Source: Metarhizium brunneum (Eukaryota; Ascomycota; Sordariomycetes; Hypocreales; Clavicipitaceae). Taken from it: 64,000 nucleotides of DNA. Of the stretch, positions 21,956-32,833 are shown in pieces. The number at the start of each line of letters is the position of its first letter. Position 1 is the stretch's first letter. A program made the translations under genes and the position numbers. The stretch spans positions 3,906,001 through 3,970,000 of the forward strand of contig NC_089425.1 of NCBI RefSeq assembly GCF_013426205.1. Direction: 5' to 3'. Below the pieces are notes generated by a model. That model searched no databases. It was not told the origin of the DNA and saw only the letters and a program-made list of their open reading frames with translations.

Positions 21956-24900
21956 CTATCTCTGCTTCTTGGGCATCTTCTTCTCCTCCATGGCCTCCAC
22001 ATCCTTCTTCTTGTGAAAGTGCGGCGCCAGCTCAGCCAACCACCTCGGCTCAATGGGAATCACCCCGCGCATATACTCCTTGGTTGTCTGCACCAACTCA
22101 AAGTATATAATCATCTTCTCAGGGGGGTCGACCGACATGAGCACGCTGCTGGGGTGGATCCACACCGTCGTGTTATTCCTGACGGTGCGATAGCTGTCGC
22201 CGCTCTTCTGCAGCCGTGCCGCGTTGGGGAAGAAGCCCGCCGTGATGGCACGCTTGATCGGCCCAAGATTGCTGGCGCCACACGTCGATGGTGACACCTC
22301 GACTCGTTCACAGAGCTTCGCCAGCTGGTCCCTCACGTCGCGCGCGCGGGTAAGTGACCGCTGTTGCAGGAAGTTTTCGCGCGACCAGACTGGCGAAAAA
22401 TCGCTGTCCACCCACTGATTCCAAATGTTGAGTAAAGTGACGTGGTCCCCGCCGTCCTTGACGGTGAATCTGTTTCTGGCACTATCCGCGTGGATTTTCT
22501 TGTCCTTGGGTCGGAAGAACAGGGCGGAAGCCTCGCCGAGCATGGAGACAATCGACAGCACTTCCTCGACACAGCCCTCCTTGTCGGCAGCCAGCACGGC
22601 CTTGGCCAGCATGGGGTCGGTGGGAAACTCGGCCATCTGACGGCCCATTTTCGTTAGTTCGCCCTTGTGATTCAGAGCCTGCAGGGCAAACAGCTGATTC
22701 AGGGCGCCGATTAGTGCTTCTGTTGGAGGTGGATCCATAAACTCAAAGTCAAGCAACTCATTGATGCCGAGCGACTTCAACTGCAGAACAACCCCGTTGA
22801 GGTTTGTCCGCTGGATTTCCGGCGTAGTTGACTCATCCATCTCGTTCATGTACGCAAACTTTGTGTACAGGCGGAAACATTTTCCGGGCCCGACACGACC
22901 GGCACGCCCACTTCTCTGGTTGGCGGATGCCCGAGAGCAGGGTACTGCAACCAGGTTTGACATGCCAGTGGCAGGATTGTAAATGTTTTCCTTCACATAT
23001 CCAGGGTCAATGACATAGACAATTCCGTCGATAGTCAAACTGGTCTCGGCAATGTTGGTGGCAAGAACAACCTTTCTCGCCCCTTCAGGCGTCGGCTCGA
23101 AGATTTTGGCTTGCAGATCTGATGGCAGGTTGGCATAGATGGGGCAAATCACCAGTTCCTTTATTCTGCTGCCAAGCTTTTTTGCTGTTTCTGTAATCTC
23201 CTGTTCCGCAGCCTCAATCTCATCTTGGCCGGTGAGAAAGATGAGAATGTCGCCCTTGGGCTGTGTCGTATGAATCTGGAAAACGGTCGTGATAGCCGCG
23301 GCCAGGTAGTTGGCTTCAGGGGCGGGCGTATAGTAAATGTCAACAGGGTATCTTCGACCGGGAATATTGAAAATCGGTGCATCATCAAAATAATTGGCGA
23401 ATTTCTCCGCATTCATGGTAGCAGAAGAGATGAGAAGCTTAAGGTCCTTTCTTTCCCGTGCTAAATCCTTGACAAGGGCAAGTAAGATGTCGGTGTGCAC
23501 GGTCCGTTCGTGTGCTTCGTCAATCATCAGTGCTGAATACCCAGCCAAATCTGGCTCTGTCATAAACTCCCTGAGCAGCATGCCATCCGTCATATACTTG
23601 AGGATTGTTTTATCGCTGGTGCAATCTTCAAAACGAATCGAGTAACCAACTTCGTTTCCAACCTTGACGCCAACTTCATCCGCCACACGAGCAGCGACAC
23701 TCATTGCAGCGACTCGACGGGGCTGCGTGCAACCCACCTTCATGCCATTTTTTGTATACCCAGCTTCGTGAAGGTACTGGGGCAGTTGCGTTGTCTTTCC
23801 ACTGCCAGTTTCTCCAACAATGACCAATATCTGATACTGCTCCAATGCAGCCAGAAACTCATCTCGGTATTGGTAGATGGGTAAACTTTTGCGAGTCTCC
23901 TGGATAGAAAGGGCCTTCTTCTCAGCGGCGTCAATCTGGGCTTCTAAAAACACCTGTTCCTTCGTCTTGCCCTCGCCAGCCATTCGTGAGTCGAGGCTCC
24001 ACTGAATATATTGTTGGTCGTCCATAACATAATCATAGTCGTCATTTTCAATCTCTGCTCGCTGGATCTGCGCTTTGGCCTTGGCGGCCTGTTCTTGCTC
24101 CCATTCCTCATGCTCGGTGACAAACTTTTCTTGGCCAAATTCATCCCTTTCGACATATCTCTTGTATAGAGCTTCCTCCTTCTTTTTCCTGTCCAGTTTT
24201 CCCTTTTCTGTTATATAGTCTTCGGGCATGTAATAACCGTCGCGATGATCATCGATTTTCAATCTCTCTTCGGCCAGACGCAGAATCTCCCTATTTTTAG
24301 CAAACTCCGACTTCTCTTTTTCAGACAGTCGAGCACCGCTTCGCAGCTCTGCCGTCTCTTCCGCCACCTGTTTTCGTAGCAGTGCAAGTCGCTCGGTTTC
24401 GCGCTTCTTGAGATACTCTTGACGGGATCTTTCTCGGAGATCTGGCAGAGCAGCATCTCTGGCAGCAGCATCATCTGCCAGTTTCCGTCTTGATGAAGAC
24501 TCTCCATCTCGCAGGTTCTTTTTAGATCTTTCATCATCCTTTTCCTTTAATCGTTTTGCAAAAGCCTCGCGTTCCTCAATGTCCCTTTGTCTGGCAAGCT
24601 CCTCCTTGGCCCCATCGGACAATTCTGCGTCGTCTTGCTCACGGTCATCGTGACTCAACTTGACTCGCTTGCTTGCTGATTCTTTGAACTCGGGTTCATT
24701 GTCTTGTGCCTGCGCGTCGGGGTCATCGGAAGGCGGTTCCTCATCCGCCCATCGATCGCCAAAGTCTCCTCCGTCATCGCGTCGGCGATAGCTTTTTGAG
24801 CGGCTTGGGTGGGAAGAGGGCCGGGGTGAGCGAGAACGACTTTTGTCTCGACGAGACTTGGAGGTCCTAGATGATGACTTTTCGTACTTGTCGCGATCAC

Positions 24901-24991
24901 GTCTGTGCCGCTGCTTCCTTTCTTTGGTGACCTTCTGAGGACCGACCTCATCGTCATCCATAGGGATGAAGGCGTATTTCTTGGAACTCAT
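21956..24991 (-). CDS. prp2: pre-mRNA splicing DEAH-box ATPase Prp2 (DHX16)
   Basis: Prp2 remodels the activated spliceosome before the first transesterification. Single exon, 1011 aa from the ATG at 24991 ([20 protein letters not shown]). A longer frame upstream adds 35 residues without conservation. The N-terminal 380 residues are RS/charged, with the Prp2-type blocks [20 protein letters not shown] and [17 protein letters not shown]. Helicase core: Walker [11 protein letters not shown] (about 393), DEAH in MIDEAHERT (about 491), SAT (about 523) and motif [16 protein letters not shown]. The HA2/OB region contains [20 protein letters not shown] and [18 protein letters not shown], closest to the Prp2/DHX16 branch rather than Prp16, Prp22 or Prp43. 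S. pombe calls it cdc28. No introns, unusual for a 3-kb gene here. Confidence 0.94.
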   Translation of the reverse strand: MSSKKYAFIPMDDDEVGPQKVTKERKQRHRRDRDKYEKSSSRTSKSRRDKSRSRSPRPSSHPSRSKSYRRRDDGGDFGDRWADEEPPSDDPDAQAQDNEPEFKESASKRVKLSHDDREQDDAELSDGAKEELARQRDIEEREAFAKRLKEKDDERSKKNLRDGESSSRRKLADDAAARDAALPDLRERSRQEYLKKRETERLALLRKQVAEETAELRSGARLSEKEKSEFAKNREILRLAEERLKIDDHRDGYYMPEDYITEKGKLDRKKKEEALYKRYVERDEFGQEKFVTEHEEWEQEQAAKAKAQIQRAEIENDDYDYVMDDQQYIQWSLDSRMAGEGKTKEQVFLEAQIDAAEKKALSIQETRKSLPIYQYRDEFLAALEQYQILVIVGETGSGKTTQLPQYLHEAGYTKNGMKVGCTQPRRVAAMSVAARVADEVGVKVGNEVGYSIRFEDCTSDKTILKYMTDGMLLREFMTEPDLAGYSALMIDEAHERTVHTDILLALVKDLARERKDLKLLISSATMNAEKFANYFDDAPIFNIPGRRYPVDIYYTPAPEANYLAAAITTVFQIHTTQPKGDILIFLTGQDEIEAAEQEITETAKKLGSRIKELVICPIYANLPSDLQAKIFEPTPEGARKVVLATNIAETSLTIDGIVYVIDPGYVKENIYNPATGMSNLVAVPCSRASANQRSGRAGRVGPGKCFRLYTKFAYMNEMDESTTPEIQRTNLNGVVLQLKSLGINELLDFEFMDPPPTEALIGALNQLFALQALNHKGELTKMGRQMAEFPTDPMLAKAVLAADKEGCVEEVLSIVSMLGEASALFFRPKDKKIHADSARNRFTVKDGGDHVTLLNIWNQWVDSDFSPVWSRENFLQQRSLTRARDVRDQLAKLCERVEVSPSTCGASNLGPIKRAITAGFFPNAARLQKSGDSYRTVRNNTTVWIHPSSVLMSVDPPEKMIIYFELVQTTKEYMRGVIPIEPRWLAELAPHFHKKKDVEAMEEKKMPKKQR

Positions 24992-25479
24992 GGCAGGCGA
25001 GTAAGCCGACGATGAGGGGTCGGATGGCAGTACTGTCGGGCGAAAGATCGTGGAGGAGCTGTAAAATTGCTCCGTCGACAAGAGAACCAGAGTCACCAGC
25101 GCGCACGCAGAGCTCCAGAATTTTGGGACGGATCAACTCCGTCATGATGGGTGGGGCTGATCTAGTACTTCCAGCCAATAAATTCCTCCCAATATCCCAC
25201 CCCGGTCTAACTTTCCACGTTTAGACCAAACAGGGGTCGAATCCCATGTTAACACGCTGGTATATTCAGAATTTCGAACTGCCAAACTACCTACTTAAGT
25301 ACTGATGTTCCTCCAAATTGCAGCGGGTGCCAGTTCATTTCATACTCTCATTCCACCCCCTTTGCCGCTGCCCGCCGCCCGTCGATTGCGGTACTTGTAA
25401 AGGAGTAAACATATTCTTTTTTTCAGCAGACTGGCTTTTTTCTAGACTCCTTACCCCTCGGTTGGGGCCACGCGCAGTC
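24992..25479. promoter_or_regulatory. shared divergent promoter, prp2 / scj1
   Basis: 488 bp between divergent starts. A CCAAT element lies at 25175-25179 (CCAGCCAATA). No clear TATA box on the SCJ1 side. Pairing of a splicing ATPase and an ER chaperone is probably positional rather than functional. Confidence 0.5.
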
Positions 25480-26840
25480 ATGTTACTTCACGGTTTCGCC
25501 TTGCTCTCCTTGCTAGCCCTGGTCCAACTTGCGATATGCGCCGAGGACTACTACAAGGTATGTAAATGTGCAAGGCTCTTTTGCGATACGCAAGATTAAC
25601 TTGACTAGATTCTTGGTGTCGACAAACAAGCCACGAACAAGCAACTCAAGGCAGCATATAAGAAACTTGCGGTTAAATTCCATCCTGACAAGCGCAAGTA
25701 CGTTGGCCTACTGCGGCAGAGATTATCTCCTTGTAGACATGGCGCTAACTGAAACACAGTGGAGATGAAGAAAGCGCTCACCAGAAGCTCGTCGAGTTAT
25801 CGGAGGCATACGAAGTCTTGAGCGACGACGAACTCCGCCAGATTTACGACCGTCACGGCCACGATGGCGTCAAGCAACACAAGAACGGCGGCCAAGGCGG
25901 CGGCTTCCACGACCCCTTTGACCTGTTCAGTCGATTCTTCGGTGGCCATGGTCATTACGGCCATTCCTCCCAAGAACCCCGCGGCCACAACGTCGACGTA
26001 AAGATAAAGATCTCTCTTCGCGACTTCTACAATGGTGCCACGACCGAGTTCCAGTGGAACAGGCAGCACATATGCGAGACCTGTGAGGGAACAGGCAGTG
26101 CAGACGGCCAAGTCGATACGTGCTCGGTTTGCGGCGGACATGGCGTTCGCATTGTCAAGCAACAGCTCGCCCCAGGCATGTTCCAGCAGATGCAGATGAG
26201 ATGCGATGCGTGTGGAGGTCGTGGCAAGAGCATCAAGCACAAGTGCCCCGTTTGTAATGGCCAGCGAGTCGAGAGGAAGCCAACGACGGTCACTCTCCAG
26301 GTTGAACGGGGTGCCGGTCGCGACTCCAAGGTTGTGTACGAAAACGAAGCCGACGAGAGCCCCGACTGGGTTGCGGGCGACCTCGTTGTTACTCTTGCGG
26401 AAAAAGAGCCGGCACCCGAAGACAATCCCGACAAGGTAGACGGCGCTTACTTTCGCCGCAAAGGCGATGACTTGTACTGGACGGAAGTGCTGTCCCTCCG
26501 CGAGGCGTGGATGGGTGGCTGGACGCGCAACATTACTCATCTCGATTCTCATGTTGTCCGTCTCGGCCGCACCCGCGGCCAAGTGGTACAGAGCGGCCAC
26601 GTCGAGACGATCCCCGGCGAAGGCATGCCCAAATGGCACGAGGATGGCGAGAGCCCGGGCCACCAACACGAATTCGGGAATCTCTACGTCACATATGAGG
26701 TTATTCTCCCGGACCAAATGGAGAAAAAGATGGAAAATGACTTTTGGGATTTGTGGGAAAAGTGGAGGGCAACAAAGGGCGTTGACTTGCACAAAGATAG
26801 TGGGCGACCGGAGCCGGCCGTGGCGCGAGATGAGTTATGA
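25480..26840 (+). CDS. scj1: ER-lumenal DnaJ co-chaperone Scj1 (DnaJB11-like)
   Basis: J-domain partner of the ER Hsp70 (BiP/Kar2), acting in folding and ER quality control. Exons 25480-25557, 25609-25697 and 25760-26840, with introns of 51 and 62 nt, give 415 aa. A signal peptide (MLLHGFALLSLLALVQLAIC) is followed by the J domain with HPD at 51-53 (KFHPDKRN, joined across intron 2). A GGF-rich linker (GGQGGGFHDPFDLF) precedes a zinc-finger region with CETCEGTG, CSVCGGHG, CDACGGRG and CPVCNGQR, then the substrate-binding C-terminal domain. The protein ends VARDEL, an HDEL/KDEL-type retention signal, which with the signal peptide places it in the ER lumen. It is a class A J-protein of normal length. 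Confidence 0.95.
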
Positions 26841-27618
26841 TGAAGTAATGCAAGGGGAGTCCGGTGTAACATGTTGGCATAAAGATACCATATAGACCGG
26901 GTATTGCGTGGGTGAATACGTACTGTGTATAATACACGTCATCATGTATCCAGTGTTGCTTGTGCATGGCATCGTCAAGATGTTGACTCATACGGCCCAT
27001 GTCCCTTGGACGGCACCGGCGAGAGCATGATTTCACGCCAACGAGAATGGTGTTTGTGCCTTTGCCACTATTGTCACGACGACTTGTTGGAGAATGATGA
27101 TGGAACTGTCTGGAACCCGCCGATCGCACGAGCTTAGAATATCGTAGTTGCAATGTCATTCTTGGCAGGGCTTGCGAGGTGGTGCAACCACTCTGTCCAC
27201 ACGCCACTCGGAATATGCAGCAAAGGACATCATGTCATGACCCAAGCTCCAGATAAGCTTTCCCCCAGTCTGCCATTCTCCCACGTTGGCATCAACTAGG
27301 TCCGACTAGTTGCCATTAGCAAGCAGCCAAAATTATGGTTGTTCCCCCGAGTACCTCTACCTCACTCGAGGAGGCGCGCCATCTGCCTGCCGCAAGTTAT
27401 AGCCTTGGAACACGGCTAGTCTGGCCATCCGTCCAGCTGGAGTTGTCAAGAGTTGACATCATGATGACTACGATTCACACTATCGCCTTGCCTTTGCGGC
27501 GGTATAAAGACACGGCAACGGTGCCTGGTGGCCCAGGGCCTCCCGCTCATTCTGGCACCATGCCCTGCCCTGGGATATTATTCTTTTCCACGCACAAACT
27601 CATCGAATACGGGCTGAA
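26841..27618. other. intergenic region
   Basis: 778 bp between SCJ1 and the repeat-rich wall protein gene, both on +. GGCGGTATAAAGACACGG at about 27499-27516 contains TATAAA, about 115 bp before the next ATG, a plausible TATA box. Nothing else recognised. Confidence 0.5.
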
Positions 27619-29139
27619 ATGCGCGCCGCGGTAGCGCTTGCGGCGCTCTTAAACCTCGCGGCGGCCGAGAGCTCCATCACAGCGCCCCTGGAGTCGCGGA
27701 CCATGCTGACGGCCAGCGTGACGATTAGAGAGGAACCTACCAGCGTGTGGTGGGACGAGGCCTTTACCGAGACGGGTGCGGCTGCTGAGACGACGAGTGT
27801 GATGGTCGACGAGGATCCGACTGGGTCGTTTTCATCTGCTGAGACGACGACTGTAGTGGTACTCAAGGAGGACCCAGCTGTGTCGTTTCCATCTGCCGAA
27901 ACAAGCACAGTGATTATTAATGAGGATCCGACTGCCTCTTCATCTCCCGGCACCACGACAGTAATAATCAGCGAAGACCCGACCGTTTCAGACCCGGCTG
28001 AGCCAGCTCCGGAGACGACTACTGCGGTAGTCAACGACGACCCGACCGCGTCTTTCTCATCTGCCGAGACAACTACTGTAGTGTTCATTGAGGACCCGAC
28101 CGCATCTCCATCTCCCGGCACCACCATGGTGATTGTCACCAAAGAGCCAACCGTGCCAGGCCCGGCTCCGGAGACGACCACCGCGACAGTCAACGACGAC
28201 CCGGCCGCGCCATTCCCCTCCCGCACGTCAACCACCACCGTAGTACTCAACGAGAACCCGCCGACGACGCCGCCCCCCTCCGCCTCCACAACCATCGTGG
28301 TGCTCAACACGGAGCCGACCCCGGTCTCCACCGACTCCGACGAGTGGACCGAGCCCGGCAACCCGTGGACGACGCGCAGCACAACGCTGCCGGTGCTCCA
28401 CCCCTACATCCACTACGACTTCGGCATCGGCACAGCGTGGCCCCGCGGCACCACCAAGCCCGAGTGCACGCGCTGGACACGCGTGGGCGACACGCACAAC
28501 CGCTGGACGCAGGACGTCTACACATCCACCATCACCACGACGCTGCTCCACAAGTGCGGCGCCTGCGCCATCGTCTGGACCACGCCGCACAAGGGCTACG
28601 CCTGGGCCAAGGTATACGACTCCTCGACGGCCGACTACCCCTTCACCGTGACCGAGGTGGCCTGCCGCGCCCCCAGCCCCGACGACGCCGGCTACGTGCC
28701 GCCGCCGCACACGCCCACCGACCCCTGGAGCACCCTGACCAAGACGCAGGAGTTCATGTCCACCATCTACGTCACCTACCCGGACCGCGGGCCGTCCACC
28801 ATCACCCCGCCCGGCGTCACCTCGCCCGCCTGCACCAGCTCCACCCTCGTCTACGGCGGCGGCGCCCTCCGCGCCAACAAGCAGCTCAAGTGGAAGTTTT
28901 CCACCGAGCGCACCGTCACCAAGGACTGCGGCACCTGCGCCCTCGCCTGGTCCACCAGGTACTACTGGCAGAACGTCAAGGGCGACTTTTACCACTACTA
29001 CACCGTCACCGACGAGGCCTTTGTCGCCACCACGCTCGAGTGCGGCAGGGCCGTGCCCACCGAGGCCCTTGGCCCCGGGCCGCGGACGGCCACCGCTGCG
29101 GTAACCTCAACCCTAACCCTGGCTCTGACCCTCTCTTGA
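27619..29139 (+). CDS. secreted Thr/Ser-rich repeat protein, probable cell-surface protein
   Basis: A single-exon gene for a 506-aa protein. MRAAVALAALLNLAAAESS is a short secretion signal. Residues about 55-238 form some ten imperfect repeats of 17-21 aa with the core ETTTVVVxxEDPTASFSS, giving a Thr/Ser-rich stalk likely to be O-mannosylated. The C-terminal half holds two related Cys modules: one with KCGACAIVWTTPHKGYAWAK then YPFTVTEVAC, the other with DCGTCALAWSTRYYWQNVKG then YHYYTVTDEAF. Each has a CGxC pair flanked by outer cysteines. The end (AAVTSTLTLALTLS) is weakly hydrophobic and may be a GPI signal. Codons in the second half end almost always in C or G, more extreme than in the repeat part. 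No named family recognised. An adhesin or wall structural role is inference. Confidence 0.8.
   Translation: MRAAVALAALLNLAAAESSITAPLESRTMLTASVTIREEPTSVWWDEAFTETGAAAETTSVMVDEDPTGSFSSAETTTVVVLKEDPAVSFPSAETSTVIINEDPTASSSPGTTTVIISEDPTVSDPAEPAPETTTAVVNDDPTASFSSAETTTVVFIEDPTASPSPGTTMVIVTKEPTVPGPAPETTTATVNDDPAAPFPSRTSTTTVVLNENPPTTPPPSASTTIVVLNTEPTPVSTDSDEWTEPGNPWTTRSTTLPVLHPYIHYDFGIGTAWPRGTTKPECTRWTRVGDTHNRWTQDVYTSTITTTLLHKCGACAIVWTTPHKGYAWAKVYDSSTADYPFTVTEVACRAPSPDDAGYVPPPHTPTDPWSTLTKTQEFMSTIYVTYPDRGPSTITPPGVTSPACTSSTLVYGGGALRANKQLKWKFSTERTVTKDCGTCALAWSTRYYWQNVKGDFYHYYTVTDEAFVATTLECGRAVPTEALGPGPRTATAAVTSTLTLALTLS
27781..28332 (+). repeat. in-gene imperfect tandem repeat, about 51-63 bp units
   Basis: About ten coding repeats, each spelling a variant of ETTTVVVxxEDPTASFSS. 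Units alternate between ...SFSS/AETTT and ...SPSP/GTTT forms, which suggests duplication of a two-unit block. Unit length is always a multiple of three, so the frame is kept. Such arrays are prone to copy-number change. Confidence 0.8.
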
Positions 29140-29615
29140 GAGCTCACACTTACTGACTCTGATCATTTGCTCTAGACTACGACTACGACTGCGCGGTAGG
29201 GACGTGCCTGGTTCGTGGCCCGTGGGGGGGACAACATTGAAACTCGTTGACCACTACATGTATTTGACTTTTGTTCCTTATTCTAGTGGCGCATTGGCAA
29301 TTAAAAAGTAATAGTATTCCAATATCCTCTCCCGGCCACGTGAGACTACAGTGTGTCGTAATCTATCGGGTGGAGCTGCAAGCCATATCTACCTGTGAGA
29401 ACATACCCAAGGTTCAAAACAAACGTGTAACGCGTCGCATACTCCAAGCTCGTAACTCATAAGCCATAATATCATTATATGGAATCCATTAAAAGGGAAG
29501 AAGAAATAGCATCTAAATATAAAAAAAAGAAAAGAGAGGGGGAAAAAAAAGAGAAGAAAAAGAAAATCGTTACAAAGAAATACGTATCCGTCATTACATC
29601 GTTTGCAACCCAACT
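29140..29615. other. convergent intergenic region
   Basis: 476 bp between the repeat-rich protein (+) and the DUF3824 gene (-). It contains an A-rich purine tract at 29495-29580 (AAAAAGAAAAGAGAG-like). No gene. Confidence 0.6.
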
Positions 29616-32600
29616 TCACCTCCGCAATCTATGCCTTCTCCGCCCATCACCTTCATCATCGTATTCATCGTCATGTCTCCGTCTGCTGCCCCCCGCCTCG
29701 TCAGCCCCTTGAAGAAGCCCCGAGCCCAAAACTTGCCCTATGACGCCCATCCAGCCTGTCTGGCCCTCGAGCGCACCCGTCACGTTCTTGACCAGATTGT
29801 CCACGGCCTGCCCGTCCGTCCCGCTGACCTGCCATGCTCCCTGCACGTCCCATCCCCCCGGGCGCTGGGGCTCCCGTCTGAAAGTACCCCTTCTTGTGGT
29901 CCACCTGTCCTGGCTTGAGGAGCGTCCGTCCAGAGGTCTGCCGTGGGAGTCAAACCGGTCTGGTAGGACCTCGACGTCATCCCCCGAGTCATCGGACCCC
30001 GAGCCGTCATCCCTGGACCGCCTGCTGCGCCGCACCAAGGGGCGAGAAGGCGTTGGGTCGGACCATCTTGCCCGGTTCGAGCCGCGGTGCCTGCCTCTGC
30101 CGTGGGCGTCGTCATGGTCCCTGTCCCTTGGACCTGGCTCGTCCGCGCGACGCGAATCCTCGTCTTCTGAAGCCTCTGCATGCTCCCTCTTGTGCCGCTC
30201 CATTGTCATGGAGCTCTTCGGGGACAGGGGGATGAATGATACGGATTTTGAGGCGGCCGCCGGCCCGCTGCCCAAACCAGAGCCATACGGTCTATTTACA
30301 TCATCTTTGCAAGTATTTTGTTAGTTGGTGGTGTCCAGTCCATGTTGCTCCCGCAAAGTACGATTCCACGCACCATTTGCTGCATCTCTCGCGGGGCTAT
30401 CTTGGCTTCGGACTTGATCACTCACATGGTCTGGCGGATGGTTTCCGCCAGTGGGTGGCGGACCTGCGGGTGGAGGGGGCGGACCCGGTGTGTATCCGGC
30501 ACCACGGAAGCCGGGCTCCGAAGGGGGGGGAGGGCCGGCCGGGGGCGGCGGAGGCGGCGGTGCGTAACCTGTGTAATCTTGCGGCACGTACGGCTGGTAC
30601 TCTCGGTGCAGAGGAGCGCCGCCATTCTGGTCAGGATACGGAGCACGGTTGGCGCCGCTTGCCATGGGTGGCCCATTGGGCGTTGGAGGATAGGGAGGAT
30701 AGTATGCGCCACCCGATGCTGTAGGAGGCGAGTGTGGTCGCACATGGTCGTCAAAGTAGTCCTTTCGCTGGTCATCTTCACGTCCTGCCGAGGAGTGGTC
30801 AGTGTTTGTCTTTTGCACCAAAACGACGTCTGCTAAAAACTGTAGTACTTAATTTACCAAGAAAGGGGCGCATACTTACTTCTTCTCTCGTCATCCCTCT
30901 CCCTGGACCTTCTGTCCCGCTTCTCCTGATCCTTTCTATCCTTTCTGTCCTTGAACTCCTTGATGCCCATGGCAGTAGCGCCGGCCGCAGCTCCTGCGGC
31001 AGCCATGTCTCTCAATCTACTTCTGCTCCGTTTCCTCTCGTGCTCGTTATCCGACGCGGAGGCGGAGGCGGAGCGGTCGCGTCTTCTGCGTCTGCGCCGG
31101 TTGCGACGTTCTTCCTCAGCCTCCGAATCGGCATATCGTCGGGCCAGGGCGTCTCGGGACTCGGGATACAAAGGGTCGTTACCGTACTCAACTAGGCCTA
31201 GCTCAGGATCAGCACCGGGCTGCGAATAAGGGGATCGTGCCATCGACCTCGACCTGCTCCGATGCCTGCTGCCGCTGAGGCTCCTGTGTCTGCTTCTCGA
31301 GTCTCGACGGCGGTAGTACTCATCGTCACTGCTTGCGCTAAGGTCGCGAGTGTTTTCCTTCTTTTCCTTGTGGTTCTGCCAAAGCTTGTTGGCCACGCCG
31401 GCGGCGGCGGCAACACCTCCAATCTCAGCCACACGTCGAAGTCGGGACTTGCTTCTGGAGCGACTGCCGTGGCGGGATTTAGACTTGGACTTGTCGCGGA
31501 AGTGCTTGATGATGCCGGCTGTGGCAGCGGTTCCTATAGCAGCCTTGGCGGCGGTAGAAATGCTGCGTCGTCGGCTCTTGCTGCGGTGAGATGCGCGGGA
31601 CACGGACCTGGAGTAGTCATCGCCAGAGTAGTATCCTCCGCGAGTACGGCTCCGGCCACGGTGCGCTTCTTCCTTGTCGACCTTGCTGGCCTGGTAGAAC
31701 TTGGCGGCGCCGGCAGCGGCCAGAGCGACGGCGGCAACGCCCAAACCCTTTTTGAGGAGGTGATGATGATCGGGGGACTCACGGCCATCGCCGTACTTGT
31801 CTTCATAGGCGCTGTGGGCGCGCCGAACGACCTCAGTTCCCAAGGCCCCCAAAGCAGCACCAGCCAAGACCTTGCCGCCACGGTTGTCGGGCAAGTCGCC
31901 GTACTCGTCGCGGCGGCTGGTCATAAGTGCAGAGATGCCGGCGCCGGCGAGGGCACCCTCTGCGAGACGTCGCTTGTGATGCGGGCTCTCGCTGCGCTCT
32001 CGGCGCACGGTGCGACGGTAATAGAACTCGTCGTCATCGCTATAGTAGTCGGCATCCCTCCTTCGGCGGTCATATCGCGCCATGGCATAGTCTCTCTCCC
32101 GATCATTGCGATAGTAGTCCCCGCGGTAGGGGCCAACATCCCGGCGCTCATGGCGATAGTAGTAGTCGTCTTCGTACATGTCTCGGTCCCTCCGGACCAT
32201 TTCTCGGTCCTCCCGCTCTCGGTCTCGCAAAACCACGACACCCGGGTTTTGCTGGCGGGGCACAACTATGGGAGCGGGTGGCGCGTCCTGCACGATAATC
32301 TTTTGAGGCTCCGTCGACTGCTGGCGGATGACGACGGGAGGGGGCGGGGGTGACTGAGGCATGTAGTATTCGGTTTCCTTGCGGTAGCGTTCGACATCGT
32401 GGCCGTGGTTGTCATCGAAGCGCTCCTCGACTCGCTTCTCCACCTTGAGCTCGTCTTCGTTGTGGGCACGATGCGAGCGGCGGTCCCAGTCTCTATCCGT
32501 CTCCTTGCTCTCATAGACGGTGATGCGAGAGCGGTCTGGGTCTCGGTAACTCTCGCGCTCAACATCTCTTTCGTAATATGCAGTGCGTGGGCGATCGCCG

Positions 32601-32833
32601 GCATAGGGTTCAAAGGCCGAGCGCGGGCGGTCGGGCGATAATGGTCCACGGGCGTCCAGCAGGTCGCCAGAGTTTCGCGTGGAGAACTTGGAGCGGCGGT
32701 CATCGTCGACTTCGATGCGTTCAGTCCGTTCAAAGCGCTCGCCGTGTCGTTCCGGGCCGACCTTGTACCTCGTCACCGTGGTCCGCTTGTATCGATCATC
32801 GTCCGAGTCGCTGTCCCGGTAGTATCGGGACAT
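29616..32833 (-). CDS. large charged DUF3824 family protein
   Basis: Three exons on the minus strand (32833-30880, 30784-30374, 30304-29616) with introns of 95 and 69 nt give 1017 aa. The second intron has an ideal branch site (CCAACTAACA). The long N-terminal part is Arg/Asp/Tyr/Ser-rich and begins MSRYYRDSDSDDDRYK. It has repeated Gly/Ala-rich hydrophobic blocks such as LAEGALAGAGISALMTSRRD, KVLAGAALGALGTEVVRRAH and KKGLGVAAVALAAAGAAKFY, the hallmark of DUF3824. A Pro-rich segment (YAPPPPPPPAGPPPPSEPGF) follows. The last exon carries SVSFIPLSPKSSMTMERHKR, the usual C-terminal signature of these fungal proteins. Molecular role unknown; largely disordered with short amphipathic segments. Joining of the three exons rests on phase agreement and the family end. 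Confidence 0.88.

Noticed and set aside
21956..25096. Longer N-terminus for PRP2 (start at 25096)
   Set aside because: The extra 35 residues are not helicase-like and would place the start in the shared promoter; the ATG at 24991 begins the typical [11 protein letters not shown] block.
28228..28995. 255-codon frame antisense to the repeat-rich surface protein
   Set aside because: Gly/Ala/Val/Arg-rich mirror of a strand with C/G-ending codons; a shadow frame.
31262..32353. 363-codon frame antisense to the DUF3824 gene
   Set aside because: Shadow of Arg/Asp-rich codons on the opposite strand, giving a Val/Ala-rich artefact. The sense strand has family signatures.
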